33,505 nt of DNA from an uncultured Pelagibacteraceae bacterium (GTDB lineage Bacteria > Pseudomonadota > Alphaproteobacteria > Pelagibacterales > Pelagibacteraceae): positions 1-33,505 of the forward strand of contig CABYNK010000005.1 in assembly GCA_902520355.1 (NCBI GenBank), written 5' to 3'. Under the pieces are notes generated by a model. The model was given only the letters and a program-made list of their open reading frames with translations. It searched no databases and was not told the DNA's origin. Positions 1 through 6,455 of the stretch are shown one piece after another. Positions within the stretch are counted from its first letter, which is position 1; each line of letters begins with the position of its first letter. The translations under genes were made by a program, and so were the position numbers.

Positions 1-609
1 AAATCCATTTAAATCTAATTTAGGATTACCTGGTTCAGCATAACCGAGTTCTTGAGCTTTTTTTAAGACTTTATCAAAAGTTTCGTTTGAATTTTCCATC
101 TCTGTTAAAATATAATTAGTTGTTCCATTTAAAATTCCATAGACTTTCTTTATCTTATTTGTAGCTAAACCCTCTTTAATTGTTCTAAGTATTGGAATTC
201 CTCCAGCAACAGAGGCTTCAAATTCTAAATTTACATTATTCTTCTCTGCTAATTTAGCTAATTCATTACCATGTTTTGCAATTAAGGCTTTATTTGGTGT
301 AATAACATTAATTCTATTTTTTAACGCCATCACAACAATTTTTTTTGAAATTCCGTCAGATTGACCAATAGATTCAAATAAAATATCTATTTTCTTTTCT
401 TTTAAAATCTTAAGGGGATTCGTATAAAAGATTTTTTTATTAATATTATATTTTCTTTTTTTATTCTTATTTTTTGCCGAAATAGCAACAATATTTATCT
501 TTTTTCCTGTTTTAATTTCTATTTCTTTTTTTTTTAGTCTTAATTCATTGTAAAGATAAATACCTACTTGACCTAAACCAAAAATTGCGATGTTAACTAT
601 TTTATTCAT
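1..609 (-). CDS. hom: Homoserine dehydrogenase, N-terminal 203 residues (cut by window edge)
   Basis: NAD(P)H-dependent reduction of aspartate semialdehyde to homoserine, the branch point to threonine and methionine. The frame is open from the ATG at 607-609 to base 1, so the C-terminal half lies outside. The translation begins MNKIVNIAIFGLGQVG, with the Rossmann GxGxxG at residues 11-16. Later come the family motif VITPNKALIAKHG and the substrate-domain stretch EASVAGGIPI followed by GILNGTTNYI. The start overlaps the end of the upstream lipoprotein gene by 8 bases, which suggests translational coupling in an rplM-rpsI-argC-lipoprotein-hom run. Its product homoserine, once acylated, is the substrate of MetY encoded 2.3 kb away. 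Family assignment is firm; what follows to the left is not visible. Confidence 0.95.
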   Translation of the reverse strand, partial: MNKIVNIAIFGLGQVGIYLYNELRLKKKEIEIKTGKKINIVAISAKNKNKKRKYNINKKIFYTNPLKILKEKKIDILFESIGQSDGISKKIVVMALKNRINVITPNKALIAKHGNELAKLAEKNNVNLEFEASVAGGIPILRTIKEGLATNKIKKVYGILNGTTNYILTEMENSNETFDKVLKKAQELGYAEPGNPKLDLNGF

Positions 610-763
610 CAATATTTGGGTAATCACTGTTATCTACGTAAACTTTTAAATTTGATTTAAATTCTTCAAAAGTTAGATCTTTTGAAAAATTTATTTTTTT
701 CTCAGTTTGAACAGGTGCACAAGAAATAACTAAAAATAAAATCAATAATGGTAATTTTTTCAT
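602..763 (-). CDS. Small predicted lipoprotein (53 aa) of unknown function
   Basis: Too short for a usual ORF cut-off, but well supported. Its ATG overlaps the argC stop (ATGA) and its TAA lies inside the start of hom, so it fills the argC-hom gap exactly. It starts MKKLPLLILFLVISC: two lysines, a hydrophobic core and a lipobox VIS|C with the lipidated cysteine at residue 15. The mature peptide would be only about 39 residues, acidic and hydrophilic at the end (DNSDYPNIDE), without obvious domains. I do not recognise the family. It could be a small envelope lipoprotein. It does not resemble the LptM-type lipoprotein, which carries a GLKGPLY-like motif. Membership of an amino-acid operon may reflect genome packing only. 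Confidence 0.75.
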   Translation of the reverse strand: MKKLPLLILFLVISCAPVQTEKKINFSKDLTFEEFKSNLKVYVDNSDYPNIDE

Positions 764-1782
764 AATAATCCCTCACTAATTTTATAACCAAATTTCAAAT
801 TCATATTTTGAACGGCTTGACCTGCTCCTCCTTTAATAAGATTGTCAATGACCGATAAAATTATTATTTTATCTTTAAATTTAGTTTTGCAGACAGAGAT
901 AAAGCAATAATTAGTATTCATAACGTCATTTGTGCTCAGAAAAGAGTTAACACTCCTTACTTTTACAAATTTATTCTTTTTATGAAATTTTTTCAAAATA
1001 TTTTGTACTTTATTTAAAGTAATACCTGGTTTTAAATCCAAATAAATAGTACTCAAAATTCCTCTAAACATTGGAATAATATGGGGTGTAAAGGTAAAAT
1101 TAATTTTTGAAGAAGTATAATTTCTTAATTCTTGTTGAATTTCAGAATTATGTCTATGAAAGCCTACACCATATGCACTAAGAGATTCGTATAAATTTTT
1201 GCTCTTGAATTTTTTGTGTACTCCTCTACCCGCTCCAGAATATCCAGATTTTGAATCTATTATTATATTTTTTAAGTTAACTGATTTTCTTTTAACTAAT
1301 GGAATAAGTGGTAAAAGTATAGAAGTTGGATAACAGCCAGGACATCCAATAATACTGAATTTTTTAACTATTCCTCCTGTTATTTCAGGTAAAGCATAAA
1401 TACTATTTTTTATATTATTTAATGCTTTATGTTTTTGTTTATACCACTTTAAATATTCAGAACCTTTTTTTAATCTAAAATCTGCAGCTAAATCAATTAA
1501 AGTATTTTTCTTTAATAAATCTTTTGAAATTTCTTGAGCTTCTCCATTTGGTAGAGCGGTAAATATAATATCAACATTATTTAAGTTTTTTTTATTATAC
1601 TTTGTAATTCTTGGTAACTTTATTGATTTCAATGAGTCCTCATAAGATGAAATATTTTTTCCAACAGAGGAATTTCCACATAGGTACTTTATATTGATAT
1701 TCTTGTGTTTAATTAATAATTTAATTAATTGAATACCGATATAACCAGTAGATCCAGCAATTAGTACATTAAGCTTAGGCAT
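760..1782 (-). CDS. argC: N-acetyl-gamma-glutamyl-phosphate reductase
   Basis: Reduces N-acetylglutamyl-5-phosphate to the semialdehyde with NADPH in arginine synthesis. 340 aa, normal for the long ArgC type. The N-terminal nucleotide-binding motif GSTGYIG is at residues 10-16, and the catalytic cysteine is Cys150 in GCPGCYPTS (146-154). FTALPNGEA and the C-terminal NLIKGGAGQAVQNMNL stretch are typical. It lies 33 bases after rpsI, the gene order rplM-rpsI-argC common in alphaproteobacteria, and its stop overlaps the next small lipoprotein gene. Start chosen at MPKLNVLIAGSTG, which puts the glycine motif at the usual distance from the N-terminus. Confidence 0.97.
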   Translation of the reverse strand: MPKLNVLIAGSTGYIGIQLIKLLIKHKNINIKYLCGNSSVGKNISSYEDSLKSIKLPRITKYNKKNLNNVDIIFTALPNGEAQEISKDLLKKNTLIDLAADFRLKKGSEYLKWYKQKHKALNNIKNSIYALPEITGGIVKKFSIIGCPGCYPTSILLPLIPLVKRKSVNLKNIIIDSKSGYSGAGRGVHKKFKSKNLYESLSAYGVGFHRHNSEIQQELRNYTSSKINFTFTPHIIPMFRGILSTIYLDLKPGITLNKVQNILKKFHKKNKFVKVRSVNSFLSTNDVMNTNYCFISVCKTKFKDKIIILSVIDNLIKGGAGQAVQNMNLKFGYKISEGLL

Positions 1783-1815
1783 TATATATTATAACAGTTA
1801 AAAGTTAAAAAAGAA

Positions 1816-2253
1816 TTATCTTTTAGAAAATTGAAAGCTTCTTCTAGCCTTTTTACGTCCAGGTTTTTTTCTTTCAACTGATCTGGAGTCTCGGGTGGTC
1901 AATTTTTCGGTTTTAAGTGAAGATTTCAATTTTTCATCAAACATAACTAAAGCTTTAGAGATTCCGTGTACCATTGCTCCTGCTTGTCCTGTAGGACCTC
2001 CACCTTTTACACTGCACTTTACGTCATATTCTGTTGCTTGATTTATAAGTTCAAAAGGTCTTACTATTTGCATTTTATGATTATCACTCGAAAAATAATC
2101 GCTAAAAAGTTTACCATTTACATAAATTTTACCTGAACCCTTTTTTAGCCAAACTTTAGCTATTGAAGTTTTTCTTCTTCCAGTGGCGTACTTGCTATCT
2201 TTGAAATCCAGCTTTATTTTTGGAGCTTTAGTTGATGCTTGGGTATTTTCCAT
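1816..2253 (-). CDS. rpsI: 30S ribosomal protein S9
   Basis: Small-subunit protein whose C-terminal tail reaches the P-site tRNA. 145 aa. The core motif YATGRRKTSIAKVWL is at about residues 22-36, and GGGPTGQAGAMVHGISKAL is the conserved central helix region. The protein ends KARRSFQFSKR with the invariant terminal Lys-Arg. About 20 residues at the N-terminus (MENTQASTKAPKIKLDFKDS) precede the core, as in other alphaproteobacterial S9 proteins. It starts one base after the rplM stop, so the pair is the classic L13-S9 operon. Confidence 0.98.
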   Translation of the reverse strand: MENTQASTKAPKIKLDFKDSKYATGRRKTSIAKVWLKKGSGKIYVNGKLFSDYFSSDNHKMQIVRPFELINQATEYDVKCSVKGGGPTGQAGAMVHGISKALVMFDEKLKSSLKTEKLTTRDSRSVERKKPGRKKARRSFQFSKR

Positions 2254-2254
2254 T

Positions 2255-2713
2255 TTAATTTCTTGCTATATTTTTTGAGTTTAATTTGTCTAACTGTATA
2301 ACTTTTGGATTTTGTGCTGAATGTGGATGGTCATTTCCTACATAAATTTTCAATTTAGTAAGTTGTTTTTTTCCTAAAACTCCTCCGGGAAGCATTCTTT
2401 TTACCGCAAGTTTTAAAGCTTCACCTGGTTTTTTTTTAGCAAGATTTTCAGGTGTAATCTCTTTTATTCCACCAGGATGTCCTGTGTGTCTGTAATATTT
2501 TTTGTTTTGAAATTTATTTCCAGTGAATTTGATTTGTTCAATATTCTTTACGACAACAAAATCTCCATCGTCCATATGTGGAGTAAAAGTTGTTTTATTT
2601 TTACCTCTAATAATTTTTGATATGATGGTTGCTAGTCTACCTACCACTGCATTTTTAGCGTCTATTTCGTACCAATTAGACGATAATTGATCTTTTTTAA
2701 GGAATTTTGTCAT
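2255..2713 (-). CDS. rplM: 50S ribosomal protein L13
   Basis: Early-assembly large-subunit protein. 152 aa, normal for the alphaproteobacterial form. Visible motifs are WYEIDAKNAVVGRLAT near the N-terminus, YYRHTGHPGGIKE in the middle, AVKRMLPGGVLGKKQL, and YVGNDHPHSAQNPKVI near the end. It is first in the minus-strand run rplM-rpsI-argC-lipoprotein-hom and is transcribed away from metY. No clear Shine-Dalgarno is seen upstream of the ATG. Confidence 0.98.
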   Translation of the reverse strand: MTKFLKKDQLSSNWYEIDAKNAVVGRLATIISKIIRGKNKTTFTPHMDDGDFVVVKNIEQIKFTGNKFQNKKYYRHTGHPGGIKEITPENLAKKKPGEALKLAVKRMLPGGVLGKKQLTKLKIYVGNDHPHSAQNPKVIQLDKLNSKNIARN

Positions 2714-2723
2714 TGTGCGAGGA

Positions 2724-2751
2724 TTAATACTATTAATAAGCTTAAAGTCAA
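2724..2751 (-). promoter_or_regulatory. Candidate sigma-70 promoter for rplM operon
   Basis: Reading the minus strand, TTGACT (2751-2746) is followed after 16 bases by TATTAA (2729-2724). The boxes are close to consensus and in the right place for rplM, but would put the start of transcription only a few bases before the ATG at 2713, giving an almost leaderless message. A TATAAA further upstream is an alternative -10. Inferred from sequence alone in a very AT-rich region. Confidence 0.4.
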
Positions 2752-2764
2752 ATTGATATTTATA

Positions 2765-2792
2765 TTGTTTTAAGCCTTTTATTTGTTATATT
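2765..2792 (+). promoter_or_regulatory. Candidate extended -10 promoter for metY riboswitch leader
   Basis: TTGTTT at 2765-2770, a 16-base spacer, then TATATT at 2787-2792 preceded by TGT (extended -10, TGn). A start about seven bases downstream falls at 2799, the first base of the GCC that forms the proposed SAM-II stem, so the transcript would begin with the aptamer. The match of promoter and aptamer positions supports both, but it remains a prediction. Confidence 0.5.
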
Positions 2793-2796
2793 GATA

Positions 2797-2838
2797 TTGC
2801 CGATTTGTACCTATTGCGGGCTTACAGCTAAAATGGAA
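2797..2838 (+). promoter_or_regulatory. SAM-II-like riboswitch aptamer (upstream member of tandem)
   Basis: Matches the SAM-II (metA-type) consensus in order: P1 strand GCC (2799-2801), loop GATTTGTACC (2802-2811), TATTGC (2812-2817), P1 return GGC (2819-2821), then GCTAAAA (2827-2833) and TGG (2834-2836). CC of the first loop can pair with GG to close the H-type pseudoknot. The P1 stem is only three base pairs as drawn, shorter than usual, which lowers confidence. SAM-II binds S-adenosylmethionine. SAM-II followed by SAM-V is known before methionine genes in SAR11. Confidence 0.7.
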
Positions 2839-2857
2839 ATCACCACACAAATTCGGT

Positions 2858-2912
2858 AGGCATTTGAACTATATTGTGCGCCTTGCATAAAGCTAAAGCA
2901 CTAAAAAAGGAG
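2858..2912 (+). promoter_or_regulatory. SAM-V-like riboswitch aptamer overlapping the metY ribosome-binding region
   Basis: A clear H-type pseudoknot can be drawn: AGGC (2858-2861) pairs with GCCT (2880-2883), and GTGC (2876-2879) pairs with GCAC (2898-2901). The loop ATTTGAAC and the strand CATAAAGCTAAA carry the core shared by SAM-II and SAM-V. GCAC is followed by TAAAAAAGGAG, where AGGAG (2908-2912) is the Shine-Dalgarno four bases before the ATG. SAM binding would therefore be expected to tie up the region next to the ribosome-binding site and repress translation, the mode described for SAM-V. Confidence in the structure is high; the class name rests on remembered consensus. Confidence 0.82.
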
Positions 2913-2916
2913 TAAA

Positions 2917-4245
2917 ATGAGTAAAAAAAGAAATAATCCTGAAACCATTGCCATACACGGTGGTGATTACAGAAGTGACCCAGCAACTAATGCAGTTGCT
3001 GTGCCAATATATAGAACAACATCATATCAATTTAAAAATACTGAACATGCAGCAAATTTATTCGCATTAAAGGAATTTGGTAATATTTATACGAGGATTA
3101 TGAATCCTACTAATGATGTTTTAGAAAAAAGAGTTGCAGCATTAGAAGGTGGATTATCTTGTGTAACAGTTTCATCTGGACAAACGGCCTCAAGTTTTGC
3201 TGTTCTTAATGTTGCTCAGGCAGGAGATAATATTGTAAGTTCCACAGATCTTTATGGTGGTACTGTTTCATTATTTACACATACATTAAGTAAACTAGGA
3301 ATAGAAGTAAGATACGCTGACCCGAGTGATCCTAAAAACTTTGAAAAAGCGATAGATGATAAAACCAGAGCTTTTTATGGAGAAACATTACCTAATCCTT
3401 ATTTAAGAGTATTCCCTATTAAAGAAGTTTCTGATATTGGAAGAAAATATAATATTCCATTAATAATGGATAATACTGCTGCACCAGTCATATGCAAACC
3501 AATAGAGCACGGCGCTGCGGTTGTTATACATTCACTAACAAAATATATTGGTGGACATGGAACTGCTATTGCTGGAAGTATAGTAGATAGTGGTAACTTT
3601 GATTGGACTGCTAATCCCAAAAGACAACCTTTATTTAACGAACCTGATGCAAGTTATGGAGGTGTGGTTTGGGGAAAAGCTGTGCCGGAATTAACAGGAG
3701 CGAACGTGCCTTTTGCTGTAAGAGCGAGGGTTTGTTTGCTAAGAGACTTAGGTTCTGCTTTAGCTCCAGACAACGCGTTTGCAATTATTCAAGGTCTTGA
3801 GACAGTAGCACTAAGAATGAAACAACATTGTGAAAATGCAGAGAAAGTAGTTAGTTTCTTAAAAAAACACAAAGAAGTTACTAAAGTTATATATTCAACT
3901 GAACACTCAAAGAAAATTGCTGATAGAGCTAAACAATATCTTAAAGGTGGAAACGGTCCAATGGTTGGTATTGAACTTAAAGGCGGCATTGATGCTGGGA
4001 AAAAGTTTATTGAGTCATTAAAAATGTTCTACCACGTAGCAAACATTGGTGACGCAAGGAGTTTAGCTATACACCCTGCTAGTACTACTCATAGTCAGTT
4101 AAATGAAAAGGAATTAGCAGCTTCAGGTGTAACCCAAAGTTATGTTAGACTTTGTATAGGTATTGAACATATTGATGATATAATTGATGATTTAGATCAA
4201 GCTTTAAATAAATCTTCAAGGGGTAATTTAAAAGCTGTTAGTTAA
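2917..4245 (+). CDS. metY: O-acetylhomoserine sulfhydrylase (PLP enzyme, MetY/MetZ family)
   Basis: Makes homocysteine directly from acylated homoserine and sulfide. 442 aa, the length of the MetY branch of the Cys/Met PLP family. Motifs: IYRTTSYQF (31-39), YTRIMNPTNDVLEKRVAALE (58-77), SSGQTA (86-91), MDNT (184-187), and the PLP lysine Lys209 in HSLTKYIGGHG. The C-terminal domain has NIGDARSLAIHPASTTH. The start follows a strong AGGAG and a tandem SAM riboswitch, so expression should fall when SAM is plentiful. The route suits an organism using reduced sulfur. The 3' end overlaps the convergent ctaA by 8 bases. Acetyl versus succinyl donor cannot be settled from sequence; length and motifs favour acetyl. 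Confidence 0.93.
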   Translation: MSKKRNNPETIAIHGGDYRSDPATNAVAVPIYRTTSYQFKNTEHAANLFALKEFGNIYTRIMNPTNDVLEKRVAALEGGLSCVTVSSGQTASSFAVLNVAQAGDNIVSSTDLYGGTVSLFTHTLSKLGIEVRYADPSDPKNFEKAIDDKTRAFYGETLPNPYLRVFPIKEVSDIGRKYNIPLIMDNTAAPVICKPIEHGAAVVIHSLTKYIGGHGTAIAGSIVDSGNFDWTANPKRQPLFNEPDASYGGVVWGKAVPELTGANVPFAVRARVCLLRDLGSALAPDNAFAIIQGLETVALRMKQHCENAEKVVSFLKKHKEVTKVIYSTEHSKKIADRAKQYLKGGNGPMVGIELKGGIDAGKKFIESLKMFYHVANIGDARSLAIHPASTTHSQLNEKELAASGVTQSYVRLCIGIEHIDDIIDDLDQALNKSSRGNLKAVS

Positions 4246-5254
4246 TTTTTGTATTTATATAAAAGAAATAAATACATGAGCTTACCAAAAAAATTGAGCT
4301 TATTTGGTGCATAGATGCAATATAAATCTGTGCACCATATAATACTGTATAAATACCCAGTAAAATTTGTAAAATAATAAAAATTCCTAAATAATTTACA
4401 GATTTATATAATTCATACATCTTATTTTTATAAATCTTATAAAAGATCAAAATATAAAAAATTCCTATCAGATAAGCTAAATTACGATGTATAAATTGCA
4501 TTAAAGATGGATCACTTAAAGCTGAAATATTAAATAGATTATTAACATTGTTATCATCTGGAAAATATGAATTACCCATTAAAGGCCAAGAATTATAGAT
4601 TTTTCCAGCATCCATACCGGAAACAAAAGCACCAATTGAAATTTGTAAAAAAATTAGAATTAGAAAAATCAAAGGAATAAATGTATTTAGTTTGGTTGTA
4701 ATGTTTCTCGGTATTTTAATTTTTAAATAATTCCAATAAATTAAAGATAGAATCAGAAAAGCAATAAGTAAATGTACGGATAACCTAAAATGACTTACGT
4801 CAACTCTATCAACTAGTCCACTACTAACCATATACCAACCAATAAAACCTTGAAAACATATTAATAAAAAAATGAAATAAAGATTTAATAATTTAGTAAA
4901 TTTAATCTTAAAAGAAAAATAAATTAATGGTATCAAAAATCCAAGACCAATTAATCTACCAAGAAACCTATGAGCCCATTCCCACCAAAAAATAACTTTA
5001 AATTCATTCAAAGTCATATTGTAATTTTGTAATTTAAATTCGGGAATTTCTTTATAAAGATTAAAATAAATGATCCAATCATCATGATTAAGGGGCGGAA
5101 AAAAACCAGAAAACAGTTCCCATTCGGTTATTGAGAGACCAGAGTCTGTAAGTCTTGTTAAACCACCAACAATTATCATGAAAGAAATAATCCAAAACAT
5201 CACAATTAACCAGATTGATAATTGATTGTTTATTTTTGTATTTGTTGTGTACAT
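4238..5254 (-). CDS. ctaA: Heme A synthase (COX15/CtaA family)
   Basis: Membrane enzyme that oxidises heme O to heme A for cytochrome aa3 oxidase. 338 aa with about eight hydrophobic segments, the COX15 (type 2) architecture. Four candidate heme-ligand histidines are present: His95 (WEWAHRFLGR), His161 (FRLSVHLL), His256 (MQFIHRNLAYLIG) and His316 (ASMHQISS). GGLTRLTDSGLSITEWELFS near the N-terminus and GMDAGKIYNSWPLMG in the middle are family signatures. Transcribed alone toward metY, its last codons overlap the metY stop. Confidence 0.95.
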   Translation of the reverse strand: MYTTNTKINNQLSIWLIVMFWIISFMIIVGGLTRLTDSGLSITEWELFSGFFPPLNHDDWIIYFNLYKEIPEFKLQNYNMTLNEFKVIFWWEWAHRFLGRLIGLGFLIPLIYFSFKIKFTKLLNLYFIFLLICFQGFIGWYMVSSGLVDRVDVSHFRLSVHLLIAFLILSLIYWNYLKIKIPRNITTKLNTFIPLIFLILIFLQISIGAFVSGMDAGKIYNSWPLMGNSYFPDDNNVNNLFNISALSDPSLMQFIHRNLAYLIGIFYILIFYKIYKNKMYELYKSVNYLGIFIILQILLGIYTVLYGAQIYIASMHQISSIFLVSSCIYFFYINTKIN

Positions 5255-5297
5255 GTGGGGATAAATATAATAATTTTCATATTATCCAAATATATAA

Positions 5298-5588
5298 ATG
5301 TCGCCTTTAAAGAGAAAAAAACTTAATAAAATAAGATCAGAACTAGATAAATTAGATAATTCATTAATCAAACTAATAAAAAAAAGAACAAATCTCGTTA
5401 ATCAAGTTTTAAAATTAAAGGATAAAAAAAAAGAAATTATTGACAATAAAAGAATTAAGATGATTTTAAAAAATATAAGAAAAAAATCTATTACAAATAA
5501 AATAGACCCTAAAATTACACATCGTATTTGGAAAAATATGATTTGGTCTTATATTGATTACGAAAAAAGAAATTTTAAGAAAAAATAA
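5298..5588 (+). CDS. Small AroQ-type chorismate mutase
   Basis: 96 aa, all-helical, stand-alone chorismate mutase domain (chorismate to prephenate, for Phe/Tyr). Aligning by eye to the E. coli AroQ domain, Arg13, Arg30, Lys41, Asp49 and Arg52 fall at the positions of the E. coli residues Arg11, Arg28, Lys39, Asp48 and Arg51. The next residue, normally Glu52, is Ile53. That loss may lower activity or be compensated. The protein is very lysine-rich. It has no operon partner: ctaA diverges upstream and rpmG converges, with the two stop codons directly abutting. Family call is good; activity is inferred. Confidence 0.82.
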   Translation: MSPLKRKKLNKIRSELDKLDNSLIKLIKKRTNLVNQVLKLKDKKKEIIDNKRIKMILKNIRKKSITNKIDPKITHRIWKNMIWSYIDYEKRNFKKK

Positions 5589-5780
5589 TTATTTACTATG
5601 AGGAGGAAGTTTTTTTTCAACAAAAACTTCATGTTTTCTAGTACTTGGATTGTACTTACGAGCTGATAATTTCACTTTTGCCTTTTCACCGCCGGCTGGT
5701 TTTTTTACATAATAAAAAAACGGACTGTCAGGTTTGCTTTCAGGAACTAATCTAACTTTTACGTGTGTTTTTTTTGCCAT
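5589..5780 (-). CDS. rpmG: 50S ribosomal protein L33
   Basis: 63 aa basic protein beginning MAKKTHVKVRLVPES, with FFYYVKKP and the signature KLSARKYNPSTRKHEVF. It is the zinc-free (no CxxC) form and slightly longer than the usual 55 residues, with extra residues around PAGGEKAKV. Its ATG overlaps the stop of the upstream merR-family gene (TAATG), so it is the last gene of the minus-strand run that starts at 8122. Confidence 0.95.
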   Translation of the reverse strand: MAKKTHVKVRLVPESKPDSPFFYYVKKPAGGEKAKVKLSARKYNPSTRKHEVFVEKKLPPHSK

Positions 5781-6163
5781 TATTTATTACTTTTTAAAGT
5801 TTTTACAATTTTAGAAATCTTTAAAACTTTATTTTTAAAATTATCTGCTCTTATAGAATTATTTGAAATTTCGTCAAGATTTAAAGTATCGTTATTATCA
5901 GTATTATCTAAGATTTTTTTAACCCCATTAATGGTCATGCCTTGGTCTTTGAGAAGAAATTTTATTTTTTTTAGAATATCTATAGTTTTTTGATCATAAT
6001 ATCTTCTATTAGAATTTAATAATTTTGGTTTAACCTGTTTAAACTGAGTTTCCCAAAATCGAATGGTGTGAGTTGAAAAAACTCCTTTTTTTTTTGACTT
6101 TAGTTTTAGAATTTCAGCTACTTCACCTATTGTTTTATAAGCATTGTCAATTTTATCAGTCAT
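5780..6163 (-). CDS. MerR-family HTH transcriptional regulator
   Basis: 127 aa from the chosen start. The N-terminal MerR-type winged helix spans about residues 9-75: YKTIGEVAEIL, then STHTIRFWETQFKQVKP and RRYY, then a helical dimerisation segment (DQGMTINGVKKILDN). The C-terminal 40 residues show no effector domain or cysteines. An in-frame ATG exists at 6217, but starting at 6163 gives MTDKIDNAYKTIG, an 8-base overlap with ihfA rather than 62, and the normal family N-terminus. This regulator downstream of ihfA in the plsX cluster is conserved in alphaproteobacteria; its target is not known to me. Confidence 0.88.
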   Translation of the reverse strand: MTDKIDNAYKTIGEVAEILKLKSKKKGVFSTHTIRFWETQFKQVKPKLLNSNRRYYDQKTIDILKKIKFLLKDQGMTINGVKKILDNTDNNDTLNLDEISNNSIRADNFKNKVLKISKIVKTLKSNK

Positions 6164-6452
6164 TTCTTTTGTTAATAAATTCTTTAAATTCCTTTGAAGG
6201 TTTAAAAAGGATAACATTTCTACTCGAAATTACTTTAGGTTCTTTGGTTTTAGGGTTTCTGCCGACTCGAGATTTCTTTTGTCTGATAGAAAAAGTTCCA
6301 AATCTTGATAATTTAAGTTTTTTTTCATCTTTTAAGTTTTGAATTATTGTTGAAAGAAAATCATTAATTAAATTTTCGGATACTAATTTTGAAAAACCTA
6401 ATTGCATATAAATTTGATTAATTAAGTCTTTTTTAGTTAGATTTATTCTCAT
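6156..6452 (-). CDS. ihfA: Integration host factor alpha subunit
   Basis: 98 aa DNA-bending HU/IHF-fold protein. Begins MRINLTKKDLINQIY, has the dimer core LKLSRFGTFSIRQK (47-60), and the DNA-contacting arm with GRNPKT at 64-69, where the intercalating proline sits. The position between plsX and a merR-type gene matches ihfA in related genomes, where fabH usually separates plsX and ihfA. The beta partner is not in this window. It starts three bases after plsX. Confidence 0.93.
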   Translation of the reverse strand: MRINLTKKDLINQIYMQLGFSKLVSENLINDFLSTIIQNLKDEKKLKLSRFGTFSIRQKKSRVGRNPKTKEPKVISSRNVILFKPSKEFKEFINKRND

Positions 6453-6455
6453 TTT

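Noticed and set aside
2771-2824. Alternative 7-base stem TAAGCCT/GGGCTTA as the SAM-II P1
   Set aside because: It would leave a 40-base loop that does not match the compact SAM-II consensus, and its 5' arm lies upstream of the predicted transcription start; the GCC at 2799 fits better.
4251-4275. Hairpin GTATTTAT-9-ATAAATAC just after metY as a terminator
   Set aside because: The stem is almost only A and T, lies inside ctaA coding sequence, and no T-run follows it on the plus strand, so I do not call a terminator.
5763-5993. Plus-strand open frame over rpmG and merR
   Set aside because: It runs antisense to two well-supported genes, is rich in Phe, Leu and Ser as expected from reading lysine-rich AT-rich genes backwards, and has no family motif.
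6163-6217. Longer merR start at 6217
   Set aside because: The extra 18 residues lie wholly within ihfA and do not resemble the MerR N-terminus; the ATG at 6163 fits better.
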